Assembly: GCA_958296345.1 (NCBI GenBank)
Contig: CATQIJ010000008.1
Coordinates: 1 to 64,000, forward strand
Origin: an uncultured Rhizobiaceae bacterium
GTDB taxonomy: Bacteria; Pseudomonadota; Alphaproteobacteria; Rhizobiales; Rhizobiaceae
Reading direction: 5' to 3'
DNA length: 64,000 nucleotides
This document shows, one piece after another, positions 1 through 9,705 of the stretch (position 1 is the first letter of the stretch; every line of letters begins with the position of its first letter). The position numbers and the translations under genes were made by a program. The notes beneath the pieces were generated by a model. The model was given only the letters and a program-made list of their open reading frames with translations, made no database searches and was not told the origin of the DNA.

Positions 1-1
1 A

Positions 2-982
2 ACCATTCAATCGGTATTGGATCAGACACATCTTCCCCGCAAAATCATCATTATTGATGATGGTTCTATGGATAATACAGTTGAGATAGTAAAAAGCTTT
101 AAAAGCGATTTGATTGAACTGACTTCAGTTGAAAATGGCGGTGTGAGCCGCGCCCGAAATATCGGCATCAAGGCATCAGAAGCGGACTATATTGCTTTTT
201 GTGATGCTGATGACATTTGGGAGCCTGGTAAGTTAGAGGCGCAACTTCGCCAATTAAGACGGAAACCAGACGCTGGGGTTTGCTATGCTGGTTCTCAGCT
301 TATTGATGACGCAGGCGTTGAGATCGAAAATGCTATCGGTGTGCCCTATGTGCGCGGTCATGTTTTTGAAGATATTGTCTATTATGAACGTCCCATTTAT
401 GGCTCGGCTTCTTCGGTAGTGGTTGAAAGAGAAATACTATTACAGACTGAATTGTTTGATGAAAAGATGCAATTCAGCGAAGATGTCGATCTTTGGGCTC
501 ATCTCGCTTTAGTGACAGAATTTGAATATGTCTCGCAACCTTACGTAAAAATTAGGGTTCACGCTTCCTCCGCAACTCGAAATAAGAGCTGGGATAAAGA
601 CCTGAAAATATTGCTGCAGCATTTTTATTACCTCAATAAATTCGCAGACACACATCCTATCCCCAGTCATATGATCAGAGTTCACAAAAATAGAATTATT
701 CGGCTTTTTTTTAACTATCCATCAAAAGTAATGCAGATTCTTTCATTCTATAGATTGTTAAGGCATAAATCTCCACACCTAGCCAATCAAATGGGCTATC
801 GAAACTTTCCTTTCTTTATGCTCAATATTTTTGGGATTATAGCCCGTGAGGCATTTTGCTGCATAAGAACCAGAGCAGTGCCATTCAAAAGATTACAGCT
901 ACTTATTTCAGAAGGGACTATTTTTTTCTCAAAATCCAAGAAATATAATCCCGATGTCGAGTTCGTAAGGAAGAAGCGATAA
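2..982 (+). CDS. GT2-family glycosyltransferase, N-terminus outside window
   Basis: Family 2 (GT-A fold) glycosyltransferase that would transfer a sugar from a nucleotide-sugar donor, probably for surface polysaccharide. The frame is open to the first bases of the window. A TTG at 17 is internal, because the upstream codons read TIQSV followed by LDQT, the usual GT2 helix near residue 20, so only a short N-terminus is missing. Visible motifs are DDGS, SRARNIGI and the metal/nucleotide-binding DADD. The C-terminal third is basic and aromatic without clear membrane spans. The stop overlaps the next ATG by one base, so it is co-translated with two GT4 genes. The acceptor sugar cannot be predicted. 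Confidence 0.9.
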   Translation, partial: TIQSVLDQTHLPRKIIIIDDGSMDNTVEIVKSFKSDLIELTSVENGGVSRARNIGIKASEADYIAFCDADDIWEPGKLEAQLRQLRRKPDAGVCYAGSQLIDDAGVEIENAIGVPYVRGHVFEDIVYYERPIYGSASSVVVEREILLQTELFDEKMQFSEDVDLWAHLALVTEFEYVSQPYVKIRVHASSATRNKSWDKDLKILLQHFYYLNKFADTHPIPSHMIRVHKNRIIRLFFNYPSKVMQILSFYRLLRHKSPHLANQMGYRNFPFFMLNIFGIIAREAFCCIRTRAVPFKRLQLLISEGTIFFSKSKKYNPDVEFVRKKR

Positions 983-2079
983 TGTTTGCATCTTTCAGTA
1001 ATTCATCAAGAAAAATTCGCGTCGGGTATCATTGGAAAAATACAAATGGCCGAGCAGATGGGATCACACGATATGTAGATAATATTACGCAATCAGATAA
1101 TAACTCAAACGTGGAATTCGTTAATTGTTCAAATTCGAAATTGTTCTCGATACCTTTCGTAGGCCGCTTTTTCTTTATTTTAAACCTTCTCTTGGGATCA
1201 AATATCCGCAAAAAGGAAATTGATGTATACTGGGGGGTGGCTCATAAGTTACCTTTTTTGCGGGTTAAAAACGTTTCGTATGTTGTTACGATTCATGATC
1301 TTGTCTGGAAGGTCTGTCCTCAAACCATGCCATTGATGCGACGGCTCACAGAGCGTTTTTTCTTTCCGATTGCCATTCGGAACGGGGATTTAATCATTAC
1401 TGTTTCCCAAAGTACCGCCAACGATATTGTTAAGCACTTCCCATTTTGTGCGAATAAAATAAAAGCGATACCCTTAGCGAGTGCAATTGGAAAGAATAAT
1501 AAGAGCAAAGAACGACAAATAGATAATACGCAATATGTTATTTTTGTTGGAACTATAGAGCCGCGTAAAAATATTAAAAACATGTTAAGGGCTTATACCG
1601 CTCTGCCCAAGTCTCTTAAACAAAAATACAAATTTATTCTGGTCGGGAATATTGGATGGGGGAATATTGAACTCGATAAGCTATTGGTGGAATTCAATTT
1701 AACTTCATTTGTTGAATGGAGGCCTTTTGTTAACGATCAAGAACTTTCAGCACTTTACCAAAATGCATATTGTTTATTGTTCCCGTCATTCTATGAAGGT
1801 TTCGGTTTGCCAATTGTAGAAGCGCAGAGTTTTGGTGTTCCAGCTATAACCTCAAATATTTCTTCAATGCCAGAGGTTGTTGGTGAAGGCGGATTGTTGA
1901 TTGACCCTTGTTCCATTGAAAGCATAAAAAACGCACTTGAACAACTACTTAGTGACACAGGACTAAGAGATTCTCTATCGCAAAAAGCGATGATCAATGC
2001 GCAAAGGTTTTCTTGGGGAAAAACTGTTAATACAACATATGACGTATTCTCAGAATCCATTAACATTAGGGGGAGATAA
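982..2079 (+). CDS. GT4-family glycosyltransferase
   Basis: Retaining GT-B glycosyltransferase of family 4 (365 aa, normal length). The N-terminal half contains TIHDLVW and a membrane-facing basic helix. The C-terminal donor domain has FVGTIEPRKN, PSFYEGFGLPIVEAQ (the E-x7-E motif) and a closing SMPEVVGEGG segment. It starts at ATG 982, overlapping the preceding stop by one base, and its own stop overlaps the next ATG by one base, so the three genes form one transcriptional unit. Resemblance is to mannosyl/rhamnosyl transferases of O-antigen or capsule clusters; the specific sugar is inference. Confidence 0.9.
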   Translation: MFASFSNSSRKIRVGYHWKNTNGRADGITRYVDNITQSDNNSNVEFVNCSNSKLFSIPFVGRFFFILNLLLGSNIRKKEIDVYWGVAHKLPFLRVKNVSYVVTIHDLVWKVCPQTMPLMRRLTERFFFPIAIRNGDLIITVSQSTANDIVKHFPFCANKIKAIPLASAIGKNNKSKERQIDNTQYVIFVGTIEPRKNIKNMLRAYTALPKSLKQKYKFILVGNIGWGNIELDKLLVEFNLTSFVEWRPFVNDQELSALYQNAYCLLFPSFYEGFGLPIVEAQSFGVPAITSNISSMPEVVGEGGLLIDPCSIESIKNALEQLLSDTGLRDSLSQKAMINAQRFSWGKTVNTTYDVFSESINIRGR

Positions 2080-3206
2080 TGGCGAAGATAAACATCCTCC
2101 ATGTCTACAAAACTTCTATGCCAGCCAGTTATGGTGGTGTAGAGAGCTTTATTGACACGCTGTGCAAGGCGGACAGTAAATTAGGTGTCAAAAACACCGT
2201 TCTGACATTGCATCCTAAGCCCCAGAAACAACCAATTGAAATGGATGGTTATTCCGTTCATCAGGCAAAACAAAATCTCTTTCTGGCTTCAACAGGTTTT
2301 TCAGTATCTGCCTTTAGCAAATTCAAGCGATTGTCGAATGATGCGGATATTATCCATTATCACTTCCCTAATCCTTTTGCAGATATGCTTCATCTGGCAT
2401 GTCCCCCCCAAAAGCCATCACTGGTTACATATCACTCAGATATAATAAAACAAAAATACTTGCTTCATGCTTATAGACCGCTGAAACAACGGTTTTTAAA
2501 CTCTATTGATCAGATCGTCGCGACTTCCCCCAATTATTTTGTTACAAGCAATATTTTGCAGCAATTCGCTAATAAAGTATCGATCATTCCTATTGGCATA
2601 GACCCAAAAGCTTATGAAACGGTTGATTCTGAACGCCTAGATTTTTGGCGAAGCCGTTTATCAAAGCCTTTCTTTTTGTTTGTTGGTGCCATGAGGTATT
2701 ACAAGGGGCTTCATATTGCCCTTGAGGCGATTGCTGGAACAGGAATTCAAATTGCGATAGCTGGCATTAACGGAATTGAAAAAGACCTGAAAGCCCAAGC
2801 GGCGGCACTTGAATTGAAAAACGTTGATTTTCTTGGCTTTGTTAACGATAAGGATAAAATCGCGCTGCTTCATCTTTGCCATGGCTTTATTTTTCCTTCT
2901 CATCTTCGTTCTGAGGCATTTGGCATCTCTCTCTTAGAGGCTGCAATGGTCGGGAAACCAATGATTTCATGCGAAATCGGCACGGGTACAACTTTTGTTA
3001 ATTCTGCGAATGAAACCGGACTTGTTATCAATCCAGGATCGCCTCAAGAGTTACGTGAAGCGATGCAGTTTCTTTTAGATAACCCAGAGGTTGCTGCCAC
3101 TATGGGAAAAAATGCAAAGAAACGATCTTTAGAATTATTTACTGCAGATCAACAAGCCAAGTCGCACTTGGATCTCTATCAGCAATTACTCAAGTCGAAT
3201 CATTAA
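2079..3206 (+). CDS. GT4-family glycosyltransferase
   Basis: Second GT-B family 4 enzyme (375 aa). The N-terminus carries the loop YGGVESFIDTL typical of GT4 acceptor domains, then TYHSDII. The donor domain shows FVGAMRYYKG, FPSHLRSEAFGISLLEA (E-x7-E) and a normal C-terminal helix. It is coupled to the preceding gene by a one-base TAATG overlap. It is the last gene of the glycosyltransferase run: six bases after its stop the convergent prophage remnant begins, so any downstream polysaccharide genes were either lost or never present. Confidence 0.9.
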   Translation: MAKINILHVYKTSMPASYGGVESFIDTLCKADSKLGVKNTVLTLHPKPQKQPIEMDGYSVHQAKQNLFLASTGFSVSAFSKFKRLSNDADIIHYHFPNPFADMLHLACPPQKPSLVTYHSDIIKQKYLLHAYRPLKQRFLNSIDQIVATSPNYFVTSNILQQFANKVSIIPIGIDPKAYETVDSERLDFWRSRLSKPFFLFVGAMRYYKGLHIALEAIAGTGIQIAIAGINGIEKDLKAQAAALELKNVDFLGFVNDKDKIALLHLCHGFIFPSHLRSEAFGISLLEAAMVGKPMISCEIGTGTTFVNSANETGLVINPGSPQELREAMQFLLDNPEVAATMGKNAKKRSLELFTADQQAKSHLDLYQQLLKSNH

Positions 3207-3212
3207 AATGGT

Positions 3213-3662
3213 TCAATTTTTCAATGTGATTTGTTCATACAAATCAGCCTCTGCGGCCCGTCGTCGAACCAGCCCTTTGAGCTTACGACCACCCGCCCAG
3301 ACCCAGCGCATGAATTGCTCTGGAACTTCTGCATGTTCCTCGCGGTTGATTTTACGGCGAAGTGTTGAGCGTTGGAGCGCCCCGCCGCCAAGATTGTAGG
3401 TGAATGACACCAACGCATCGAATTGACCGTCTGTAAGCGGCACATTAATCAGGCGCAAAACAGCGCGTTCTGCGATCTGGGCATCTTGGCGCAAAAGCTC
3501 TTCTCCCTTTGCCTCATCAATGCCTGCTGAAAAGTCTTCATCGTCTTTGACAACATGACCGTAACCGATGGTGGGATAACCAGCGGGACAAAAATAAACG
3601 GTCCGAGAGAAGCCCTCGAACCGTTTGATCAGGTCCAGTCCCTCTTTAGTAATCTGCCTCAT
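3213..3662 (-). CDS. Phage endolysin, GH24 lysozyme
   Basis: Muramidase of glycoside hydrolase family 24 (149 aa, typical length) that would cleave peptidoglycan for phage release. The catalytic pattern E-x8-(D/C)-x5-T is visible as E16, C25 and T31 in RFEGF...CPAGYPTIGYGH, the Cys variant known from P21/P1-type endolysins. There is no signal-anchor, so it would depend on a holin. Its ATG overlaps the stop of the upstream holin fragment (ATGA), the normal holin-endolysin coupling. The catalytic triad looks complete even though the surrounding prophage is decayed. Confidence 0.9.
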   Translation of the reverse strand: MRQITKEGLDLIKRFEGFSRTVYFCPAGYPTIGYGHVVKDDEDFSAGIDEAKGEELLRQDAQIAERAVLRLINVPLTDGQFDALVSFTYNLGGGALQRSTLRRKINREEHAEVPEQFMRWVWAGGRKLKGLVRRRAAEADLYEQITLKN

Positions 3663-3895
3663 GAACGATATCCTCGGTATTTTGCCAAGGCACGTTGCCC
3701 AAACCAGAAGGACATAACAGCAGCAAATAACGCCTGCGTTTCAGCATCCCAAACAGCAATCAGTCCGTCGGTAATTCCGACACCCTGATCCAACAGTTTG
3801 AACAGCGCAGCAGTTTTGACGGTGGCGAACAGGATAAAAAACGCATAAGTGATGATTGGGCGCACCGATGCACGCAGAGCCTCCACCCATTTCAC
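3659..3895 (-). pseudogene. Holin-like protein, C-terminal part (frame-shifted from upstream ORF)
   Basis: Short membrane segment (78 codons) starting with KWVEALRASVRP, a hydrophobic helix, then WDAETQALFAAVMSFWFGQRAL, the characteristic C-terminus of a phage holin-like protein family. In relatives the preceding residues are contiguous with HAA-SP-x-GV-KW. Here the upstream frame ends at a GTGA overlap, and reading across with one added base restores SPAGVKWVEALRAS. I therefore interpret it as the frameshifted tail of the upstream gene rather than an independent gene, though GTG-initiated translation is possible. Confidence 0.7.
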
Positions 3896-4431
3896 ACCGC
3901 TGGGCTGGCTGCATGTGCATAGAGCGCCTTGCTTTCAGCCACATCGGCCTGCACCTGTATTTCTTCAAGGCGCTGTGTATGGCCTTGGCGTTGCGCTTCC
4001 ATCTGGCGATCCAAAATAGCCAGCTCATGTTTGCGGTCGGAATGATCGCGCCAGAGTTTCAAAAAATCCGGAAACGCGGATGATAAAAAGCCCAGCAGGC
4101 TTCCAAGTAATGTCAGTGCGGCACCTTCAATAGGTTCCGTCAGTAATTCAGGGCTTCCGGGGTTTAAAATGTCGATGACACCATCAAGCGTGCCTGCCGT
4201 TTCCAGCGCAGCGCCAATTTGTGTGATCAACCGATCAAGATCAGCCTCACGCTGAGCGGCATCGGCGTTTTGCACAAAAACCTCAATATCAGCGCGGTGC
4301 TTGTAAATGTAGCGCGGCGGTGAGAGCAGAATATCCGACTCTCCGGGATCACCATCGCGCAGCACTACAAGCCCGGTTTCAGGAATTGCCGTGGTCAGCA
4401 CTTCATTGCGAAGCACGCTGATGCCGGGCAA
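3892..4431 (-). pseudogene. Tail-terminator fragment fused to holin N-terminal half
   Basis: A 179-codon open frame made of two unrelated phage pieces. Residues 1 to about 105 (SVLRNEVLTT, LVVLRDGDPGE, YKHRADIEVFVQ, PIEGAA) match the minor tail/tail-terminator proteins often labelled acyl-CoA transferase in alphaproteobacterial phages, missing their first ~25 residues and last strands. From ALTLLGSLLGF onward it is the start of a holin-like protein (hydrophobic helix, then a charged coiled-coil HELAILDRQMEAQRQGHTQRL). The start is a TTG lying just after a strong terminator. An internal deletion within the prophage is the simplest origin. Confidence 0.65.
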
Positions 4432-4447
4432 TCCTATTTGCAGGCAT

Positions 4448-4470
4448 AAAAAAAAGGCCCTGCAGGGCCT
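4448..4470 (-). terminator. Rho-independent terminator after DUF6441 gene
   Basis: A perfect 16-bp palindrome (AGGCCCTGCAGGGCCT, 4455-4470) is followed on the minus strand by a run of eight T residues. It sits 30 bases after the DUF6441 stop and just upstream of the fused tail/holin ORF, so that ORF would be cut off from its original promoter. Confidence 0.8.
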
Positions 4471-4500
4471 GTTCGCGTTTCGATGTCATTTCTAATCTTT

Positions 4501-5088
4501 CTAATATTTGACGATCAGCTCAGGAATGCGCCTGTGCCATTTTGCGGCTTCCGGCTCAAAGCGGATGAGTTTTGGCATTTTGACTTGCGGCACCATCCAG
4601 AACATCACCACCGATGTGAGACCACGACCGGATTTCAGCGCCGATTGACTGGCTTTTCTAAAACCTCGCAGATCACCTGTTTTGCGGCTATAAGAGGCAC
4701 GCATATTTTCAGCGACAAGCAGTGATGGGCCATTTTTGCGATAAACAAACCGTAGCCTGATCCCACGCGCTTTTTCAAGATTACCGGGCGTAACACGTTT
4801 ACCCAGAGCCTTCTTTGGCGCATTCGGGGGTGGAATAGCCAACCAAAAACCGTCTTTGCCTTTGATCACTTGGCCTTCTTCAAAACCCTCCATGATCTTG
4901 GCGGCTTTGGTGTAAACCATGCCAGCGGCTTTTAGGCTCTTAGCTTGCTTGGGATAAACATCGCCGCGCCATGACTTTGCCAAACGCGGCCCAAGACCTG
5001 CGGCGGTTACCTGAGTACGCATGCTGTTTTTAAGACCTGTTGTGGCTGTACGGATGGCTCCGGTCACAGCTTGTTCGGCTTCCAGCAA
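4501..5088 (-). CDS. DUF6441-family phage tail protein, 5'-truncated
   Basis: Phage structural protein of the DUF6441 family, found in the tail-assembly region of alphaproteobacterial siphophages. Recognisable blocks are AEQAVTGAIR, LGPRLAKSWRGDVYPK, DGFWLAIPPPNA, RLRFVYRKNGPSLLVAE and MFWMVPQVKMPKL. The frame continues upstream of the TTG at 5088 (LKAEL) to about 5112 and then meets a stop without any ATG, so the first 20-30 residues of the family are missing. The truncation point coincides with the border to the broken plus-strand gene, marking a recombination junction near 5100. Confidence 0.8.
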   Translation of the reverse strand: MLEAEQAVTGAIRTATTGLKNSMRTQVTAAGLGPRLAKSWRGDVYPKQAKSLKAAGMVYTKAAKIMEGFEEGQVIKGKDGFWLAIPPPNAPKKALGKRVTPGNLEKARGIRLRFVYRKNGPSLLVAENMRASYSRKTGDLRGFRKASQSALKSGRGLTSVVMFWMVPQVKMPKLIRFEPEAAKWHRRIPELIVKY

Positions 5089-5109
5089 TTCAGCTTTCAG
5101 GCGGTAAGG

Positions 5110-6111
5110 GTGTTAAAGCTGAATGGCAAGACTTTCCGACAGAATTCCTTGCAATAACCAATGAGCAAGCATCTGCCGTTCCCTGTAATGGTCGAGCTGG
5201 ATGCTACATGAATGTCGTGCGGCATGGACCAAGCGACTTTGTTGGCATCTGCACTTCAGATACCAAGCAGTGCGACCGCCGCACGCTCAAAAAGTCAGAA
5301 CTTGCACTGTATCGCGTTGATTATAAAAAGCTGGCGACCAAAATTGCTGAGGCCATTGGTTTCACCGAGCAACACGAAAAAAATCACAGGACATACAGCT
5401 CTTTGGAAATTTGGTGTACTGAACCCGCAAGCCGAGCACAGTTTTCCTGTTTATTGCTTTTTAGGTCAGACATCCTCGCAGCTGGATAAGATCATCAATC
5501 AGCTTTGTATGGGCGAGCAGACGTTTCTGTTGATTGCCGCCACCAGCAGTCTCATCAGCACTGCCAGCTCTGATGCGAGCAGCAGGCATAAATCCAAGCT
5601 CATCGGTATAGACGATGTGCTTGCTGTTGATGCTGCAGGTAAGGTCACGGCGAAAGACAGTGCTCAAACAATCGTCTCCAATTGGCTGGAAACAGTGTTG
5701 CCAAAATCAGCGAAGCCGGGATCGGAGTATCAATTCCCGACACCAGCAGGCGCAACGTGGGAGCAGTTTGTGTTCGAGTTTACCGCAACAGAGATGTTGT
5801 CAGTGACATGCGGTCAAACTCAACAACGTTTGGAACCTGAGCATCTGAAGATGAAAGATCAGAGATCTGGGAAAAGAACGAACCAGTGGACGCTTCTATT
5901 GGTTCTTGCAAAAACCGGAGGAAGCCTCTCGTGGAAGGATAGCGATGCAGACGATAAGCTAAAAAAGCAGAAGCAGGAATTAGCAAACAAGCTCAAACAA
6001 TCCTTTGGCCTTTCCGAAGACCCGCTTCCATGGTCGCTTAAGGAAAATTGCTATAAAGCCAGATTCACCATTCGTGCAGATGATAACGTGCTGCGCCAGC
6101 TCACTGGTTGA
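5110..6111 (+). pseudogene. Broken gene of unknown function at prophage junction
   Basis: A plus-strand reading frame begins inside the junction with the phage tail gene (first plausible residues near 5115, KAEWQDFPTEFLAITNEQ) and runs to a shift in a seven-A run near 5380, after which the +1 frame continues (TGHTALWKFGVLNP) to the stop at 6111. The joined product would be about 330 aa. It has a Cys-containing stretch (AVPCNGRAGCYMNVV) early and a basic C-terminus (KLKQSFGLSEDPLPW). I do not recognise the family. The missing start plus the frameshift suggest a nonfunctional remnant; an insertion of one A in the homopolymer would also explain the shift. Confidence 0.55.
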
Positions 6112-6172
6112 CAATGATAGGCATAGACTGGTGCGAACTGGTCAATTGCCAAGCCCTTGATTTCCCATGACT

Positions 6173-6211
6173 AAAAACTCCGTACTTCGCTTTTCCAAGT
6201 ACGGTGTTTTT
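6173..6211. terminator. Bidirectional hairpin terminator
   Basis: Inverted repeat with arms around CCGTACTT and AAGTACGG, extended by A- and T-rich flanks (AAAAAC on the left, GTTTTT on the right), about 60 bases after the broken gene. The layout suits termination in either direction. Confidence 0.65.
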
Positions 6212-6360
6212 CAGGAAAGGAGCATATATAGGAGGAAAATTAGAGAAAAACGGGGTGTTTTTATAGAGAGGAAGTCAATTGCAAACAGCGAAAAAGCCCG
6301 CAAATGCTGGGCTTTTGAGGCTATGTCATCTCGGGCATATGAAAGTTCGTTTTGTGTTAA

Positions 6361-6450
<90 letters not shown>

Positions 6451-6530
6451 TGATGCCTGTTGTGGCTAGTGGTAAGGCTATGCGATATTCATTCGATTTT
6501 TTCAAGCCTTAATTTGCTCTAAAAACAAAA

Positions 6531-6552
6531 AAGGGAGCATTAAAGCTCCCTT
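6531..6552 (-). terminator. Terminator of the BMP transporter operon
   Basis: Stem AAGGGAGC / GCTCCCTT with a six-base loop, followed on the minus strand by a T-rich tract (TTTTTTGTTTTT). It is 36 bases after the stop codon of the substrate-binding gene, the last gene of the operon. Confidence 0.85.
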
Positions 6553-6587
6553 CCCTAATTTTTATTTAATAAGGCTTACTGTGGAAG

Positions 6588-7634
6588 CTAATCGTCTACA
6601 CCTTTTACGTAGAAGTTCATGCCTAGTAGTGTGCCAATATCAGCTTTCTCGCCGTCTTTTAGCCACTCAGTACCATCTTGTTTTGTGATTGGGCCTGTGA
6701 AAGGCTCAAACTCGTTAGATTTGATTTTAGCTTCAATCTCAGCTGCTGCTGTTGCTGTTTCTGGCTTCATGTTTGTATAAGGCGCCATTACAACGTCACC
6801 CTTATCCATACCAAGCCAAACGTCATGCTGAGCCCAATTGCCATCTACAACAACAGCTTTTACGCGCTCAATGTAATATGGTGACCAGTCATCAATGATA
6901 GCTGTTAGTTGCACGTCTTTACCAAAGTTGATCATGTCAGATGCTTGACCAAATGCTTTAACGCCTTTTTCTTGAGCCACTTGCATCGCAGCAGTTGAAT
7001 CTGTGTGCTGTGTAATAATGTCTGCACCTTGCGCAACCAATGTGTTAGCTGCATCCGCTTCTTTACCTGGATCAAACCAAGAGTTTACCCATACAACTTT
7101 TAGTTTAAAATCTGGATTCACAGATTGAGCGCCAAGGATGAATGAGTTGATTCCGCGAACAACCTCAGGAATTGGGAATGAAGCAATATAACCCCAGCTA
7201 CCCCTGATTTAGATTCGCTGGCAGCAATTTGACCCTGCACATAACGCCCTTGGTAAAACTTCGCACCATAAGTAGAAACGTTTTCACTCTCACGCTTATA
7301 GCCTGTAGCGTGTTCAAATTTTACATCTGGGTACTTTTTGGCAATTTTGTTTGTTGGTTCCATGTAACCAAATGATGTTACAGCCAGAGCGTGCAAAGCG
7401 TTCAATCGCACGTTCTGAATCTGCGCCTTCTGGTACACTTTCTTGGTATGCTGTTTCGACACCCAAAGCTTTTTCTACTGCCAAACGACCTTGATCGTGC
7501 TGGTATGACCAACCGAAGTCACCAATTGGACCAACGTAAACAAAACAAGCTTTTGTATCAGCTGCAAATGCTGAACTTGCTGAAGTAAGTAGACCAAGGC
7601 CCAAACCTGCAAAAGATGCGAGTAGTTTTTTCAT
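6588..7634 (-). pseudogene. BMP-family ABC transporter substrate-binding protein, two frameshifts
   Basis: Periplasmic binding protein of the BMP/PnrA family, which delivers nucleosides or purines to an ABC importer. It begins with a signal peptide (MKKLLASFAG, cleavage near AFA-AD). Family blocks are GPIGDFGWSYQHDQGR, SFGYMEPTNKIAKKYPDV, SWFDPGKEADAA and ITQHTDSTAAMQ. The frame breaks twice: near 7390, where one copy of a repeated TGTAACATCATTT appears to have been lost, and near 7200 in a GGGG run inside the expected IASFPIPEV region. The two shifts cancel, so the end frame is correct. It could be true decay or sequence error; the adjacent permeases are also interrupted. Confidence 0.85.
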
Positions 7635-7699
7635 GAGTGTTTTCCCTTTTTACCCTTAATGTTATTTGGAAGTTTCCAAGTACGCTTATTATTAATTTA

Positions 7700-8606
7700 C
7701 TATCTATCTGGCACAAACCCCTTCCCAAGGGAATCGGGTGTATTCATCATTGTTAGCCTTCTGTTACGTGAAATTATCACTAGAACGACGATGGTTGCAA
7801 TATAAGGCAAGGCTGAAAGCAGTTGCGTGGGAATTTTGAAGCCAAGCGCTTGAATGTGCAACTGCACCAAACAAACACACACCTATTAACACCCTATTTG
7901 GTCGCCAAGAAGTAAATACAACTAATGCGAGTGCTACCCACCCCCTACCCGCCGTCACGTTCTCAATCCACTGTGTCGTATAAACAAGCGATAAATGCGC
8001 TCCTGCTAGCCCAGAACATGCACCGCCAAACATTACCGCAAGATATCTAGTCTTTACAACCGAAACGCCCAATGCATGTGCAGATGAATGACTATCCCCT
8101 ACTGCTCTAACAACCAAGCCAGCACGAGTTTTAAACAAGAACCAACTCACTCCAATTAAAAGAGCAATTGAAAAATAGAAGATAATATCTTGTTGGAAAA
8201 ACAGCTTCCCAAAAAAGGTTATATCAGAAAGAAACGGCACAATAATTGGTTGAAGCTTGACGCCAGGAATGCCCACAAATGCCTCGCCCCACAAACCAGA
8301 AAGCCCTAATCCTAAGATCGTGAGCGCAAGACCCGTCGCTACTTGGTTAGTAACAAGATTAATCGTTAGAAATGCAAATAACATTGAAAACAGCACGCCA
8401 ACAATAATGGCACCTAACGCGCCTATATATGGATTGCCAGTATAAATAGCAAAAGCAAAACTAGATACAGCGCCCATTATCATCATACCCTCAACACCAA
8501 GGTTCAAGACACCAGAACGTTCTGTCACAAGCTCACCAAGCGCCGCTATTAATAGTGGTTTAGCTGCTGTAAAAATTGTTAAGAGAATTGCCTCAATCAG
8601 CCCCAT
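7700..8606 (-). pseudogene. ABC nucleoside transporter permease 2 (frameshift near the 3' end)
   Basis: Inner-membrane permease of the BPD_transp_2 (YufQ/NupQ-like) type, partner of the BMP-family importer. It starts MGLIEAILLTIF and contains the diagnostic LGVEGMMIMGAVSSF and GRGWVALALVVF blocks and about eight to nine hydrophobic helices. The start overlaps the preceding permease stop by 14 bases and has a strong Shine-Dalgarno (AAGGAG, six bases before ATG). The frame is lost near 7860, where the other frame continues IQALGFKIPTQLLSALPY to a normal C-terminus at 7700. Its span is one base over a multiple of three, so one inserted or two deleted bases would explain the break. Confidence 0.85.
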
Positions 8607-9705
8607 TGGTTACTCCTTGCTTGTTAAAACCCCAAGAATGCCCCAGACGAATACGGTGATGAATTAACGTGTCACATGCTAAAACAAAAAATAGAAGCAA
8701 ACCTTGAAATACGTTAGCAATCTTATCCGTAACATTGAGCGAAATTTGAACAGCTTCCCCACCCAAATAAGAAGGAGCTAAGACAATACCAGCTGCAAAA
8801 ATACCAAGCGGGTTTAGTCGTCCAAGAAACGCAACAATGATCGCAGTAAACCCATAGCCAGGAGAGATCGTTGTACGCAGCTGTTGTATAGCGCCAGAGA
8901 CTTCTGAAATCCCTGCAAGTCCTGCAAATGCGCCAGACATGAGAAAAACAAATAAAGTTGTCCGCTTTGGAGAGAACCCAGCAAAGCGACCAGCCCTTGG
9001 AGCTTGCCCAATTACTGATATTTCAAAACCTTTAATCGTCTTAGATAAAAGAAACCAAATAATTAAAACTCCAACAAGAGCAAAGACCATCCCGTAATGC
9101 ATACGCCCTGAAGCTAGAACTTCTGGCAGAACTTGCCATTCGCTAAATCCAATTGAGCCAGGGAAGTTATTACCTTCAGGATTCCTGAATGGCCCACGTG
9201 CCAACCAGTCTAAAAACAATCCTGCTACGTAAACAAGCATAAGGCTTGTAAGAATTTCATTAGTACCAAATTTATTTTTTAAAAGAGCAGGAATTGCTGC
9301 CCACACCATGCCGCCTGCAATTCCGCAGATCAGCATAGCAGGCAGAACCCAAAAACTTGTAAACTCGGGGAAAAATACCGGGACTGCAGCGCCAGCAATT
9401 CCGCCCATAACAAACTGTCCTTCTGCACCAATGTTCTAATTTCCAGATCGGAAACAAAGGCTCAAACCTGTGACGATTAAAATTAAGGGTGCAGCTTTAA
9501 TTGCAAGCTCATGAAGAGACCAAATATCCGTTAGCGGCTCAACAAAATAAACATAAAGCGCTTTAAATGGGTTATGCCCGATCAACGCAAATAGAATACC
9601 ACCAACAATCAGCATTAAAATCAAAGCTAGGACTGGTGAAAATACAGCAAAAAACGTAGATGAACTTGGGCGTTTTTCTAAACGAATGCTAAAATCAGGC
9701 TGCAT
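8593..9705 (-). pseudogene. ABC nucleoside transporter permease 1 with in-frame TAG
   Basis: First membrane permease (YufP/NupP-like, 370 codons). ATG 9705 is chosen because GAGGG lies six bases upstream; it overlaps the ATPase stop. The N-terminal helix (LALILMLIVGGILFALIG) leads to LSLCFRSGN, then a TAG at 9436-9438, then NIGAEGQFVMGGIAGA in the same frame. The family has Trp at this place (GNWNIGAEGQ), so TGG to TAG is a one-base nonsense change. Downstream helices and GYGFTAIIVAFLGRLNP are intact. This is a substitution, unlike the indels elsewhere in the window. As read, translation would stop after about 90 residues unless reinitiated at ATG 9408. Confidence 0.85.

Larger units (their letters stand above)
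3213..5112 (-). mobile_element. Prophage remnant (tail/lysis fragments)
   Basis: Four minus-strand phage pieces lie in transcription order DUF6441 tail protein, tail terminator fused to holin-like protein, holin C-terminus and endolysin. The DUF6441 gene lacks its N-terminus, the tail-terminator gene lacks both ends, the holin frame is broken, and no integrase, capsid or terminase is present. The remnant abuts a glycosyltransferase operon on the left and a broken plus-strand gene on the right. No attachment repeat was found at the nearby tRNA-Ser. Confidence 0.75.

Noticed and set aside
3892-3895. Programmed frameshift or translational coupling at GTGA between the two holin ORFs
   Set aside because: Relatives carry one continuous protein at this point and a single added base restores it; no slippery sequence was visible.
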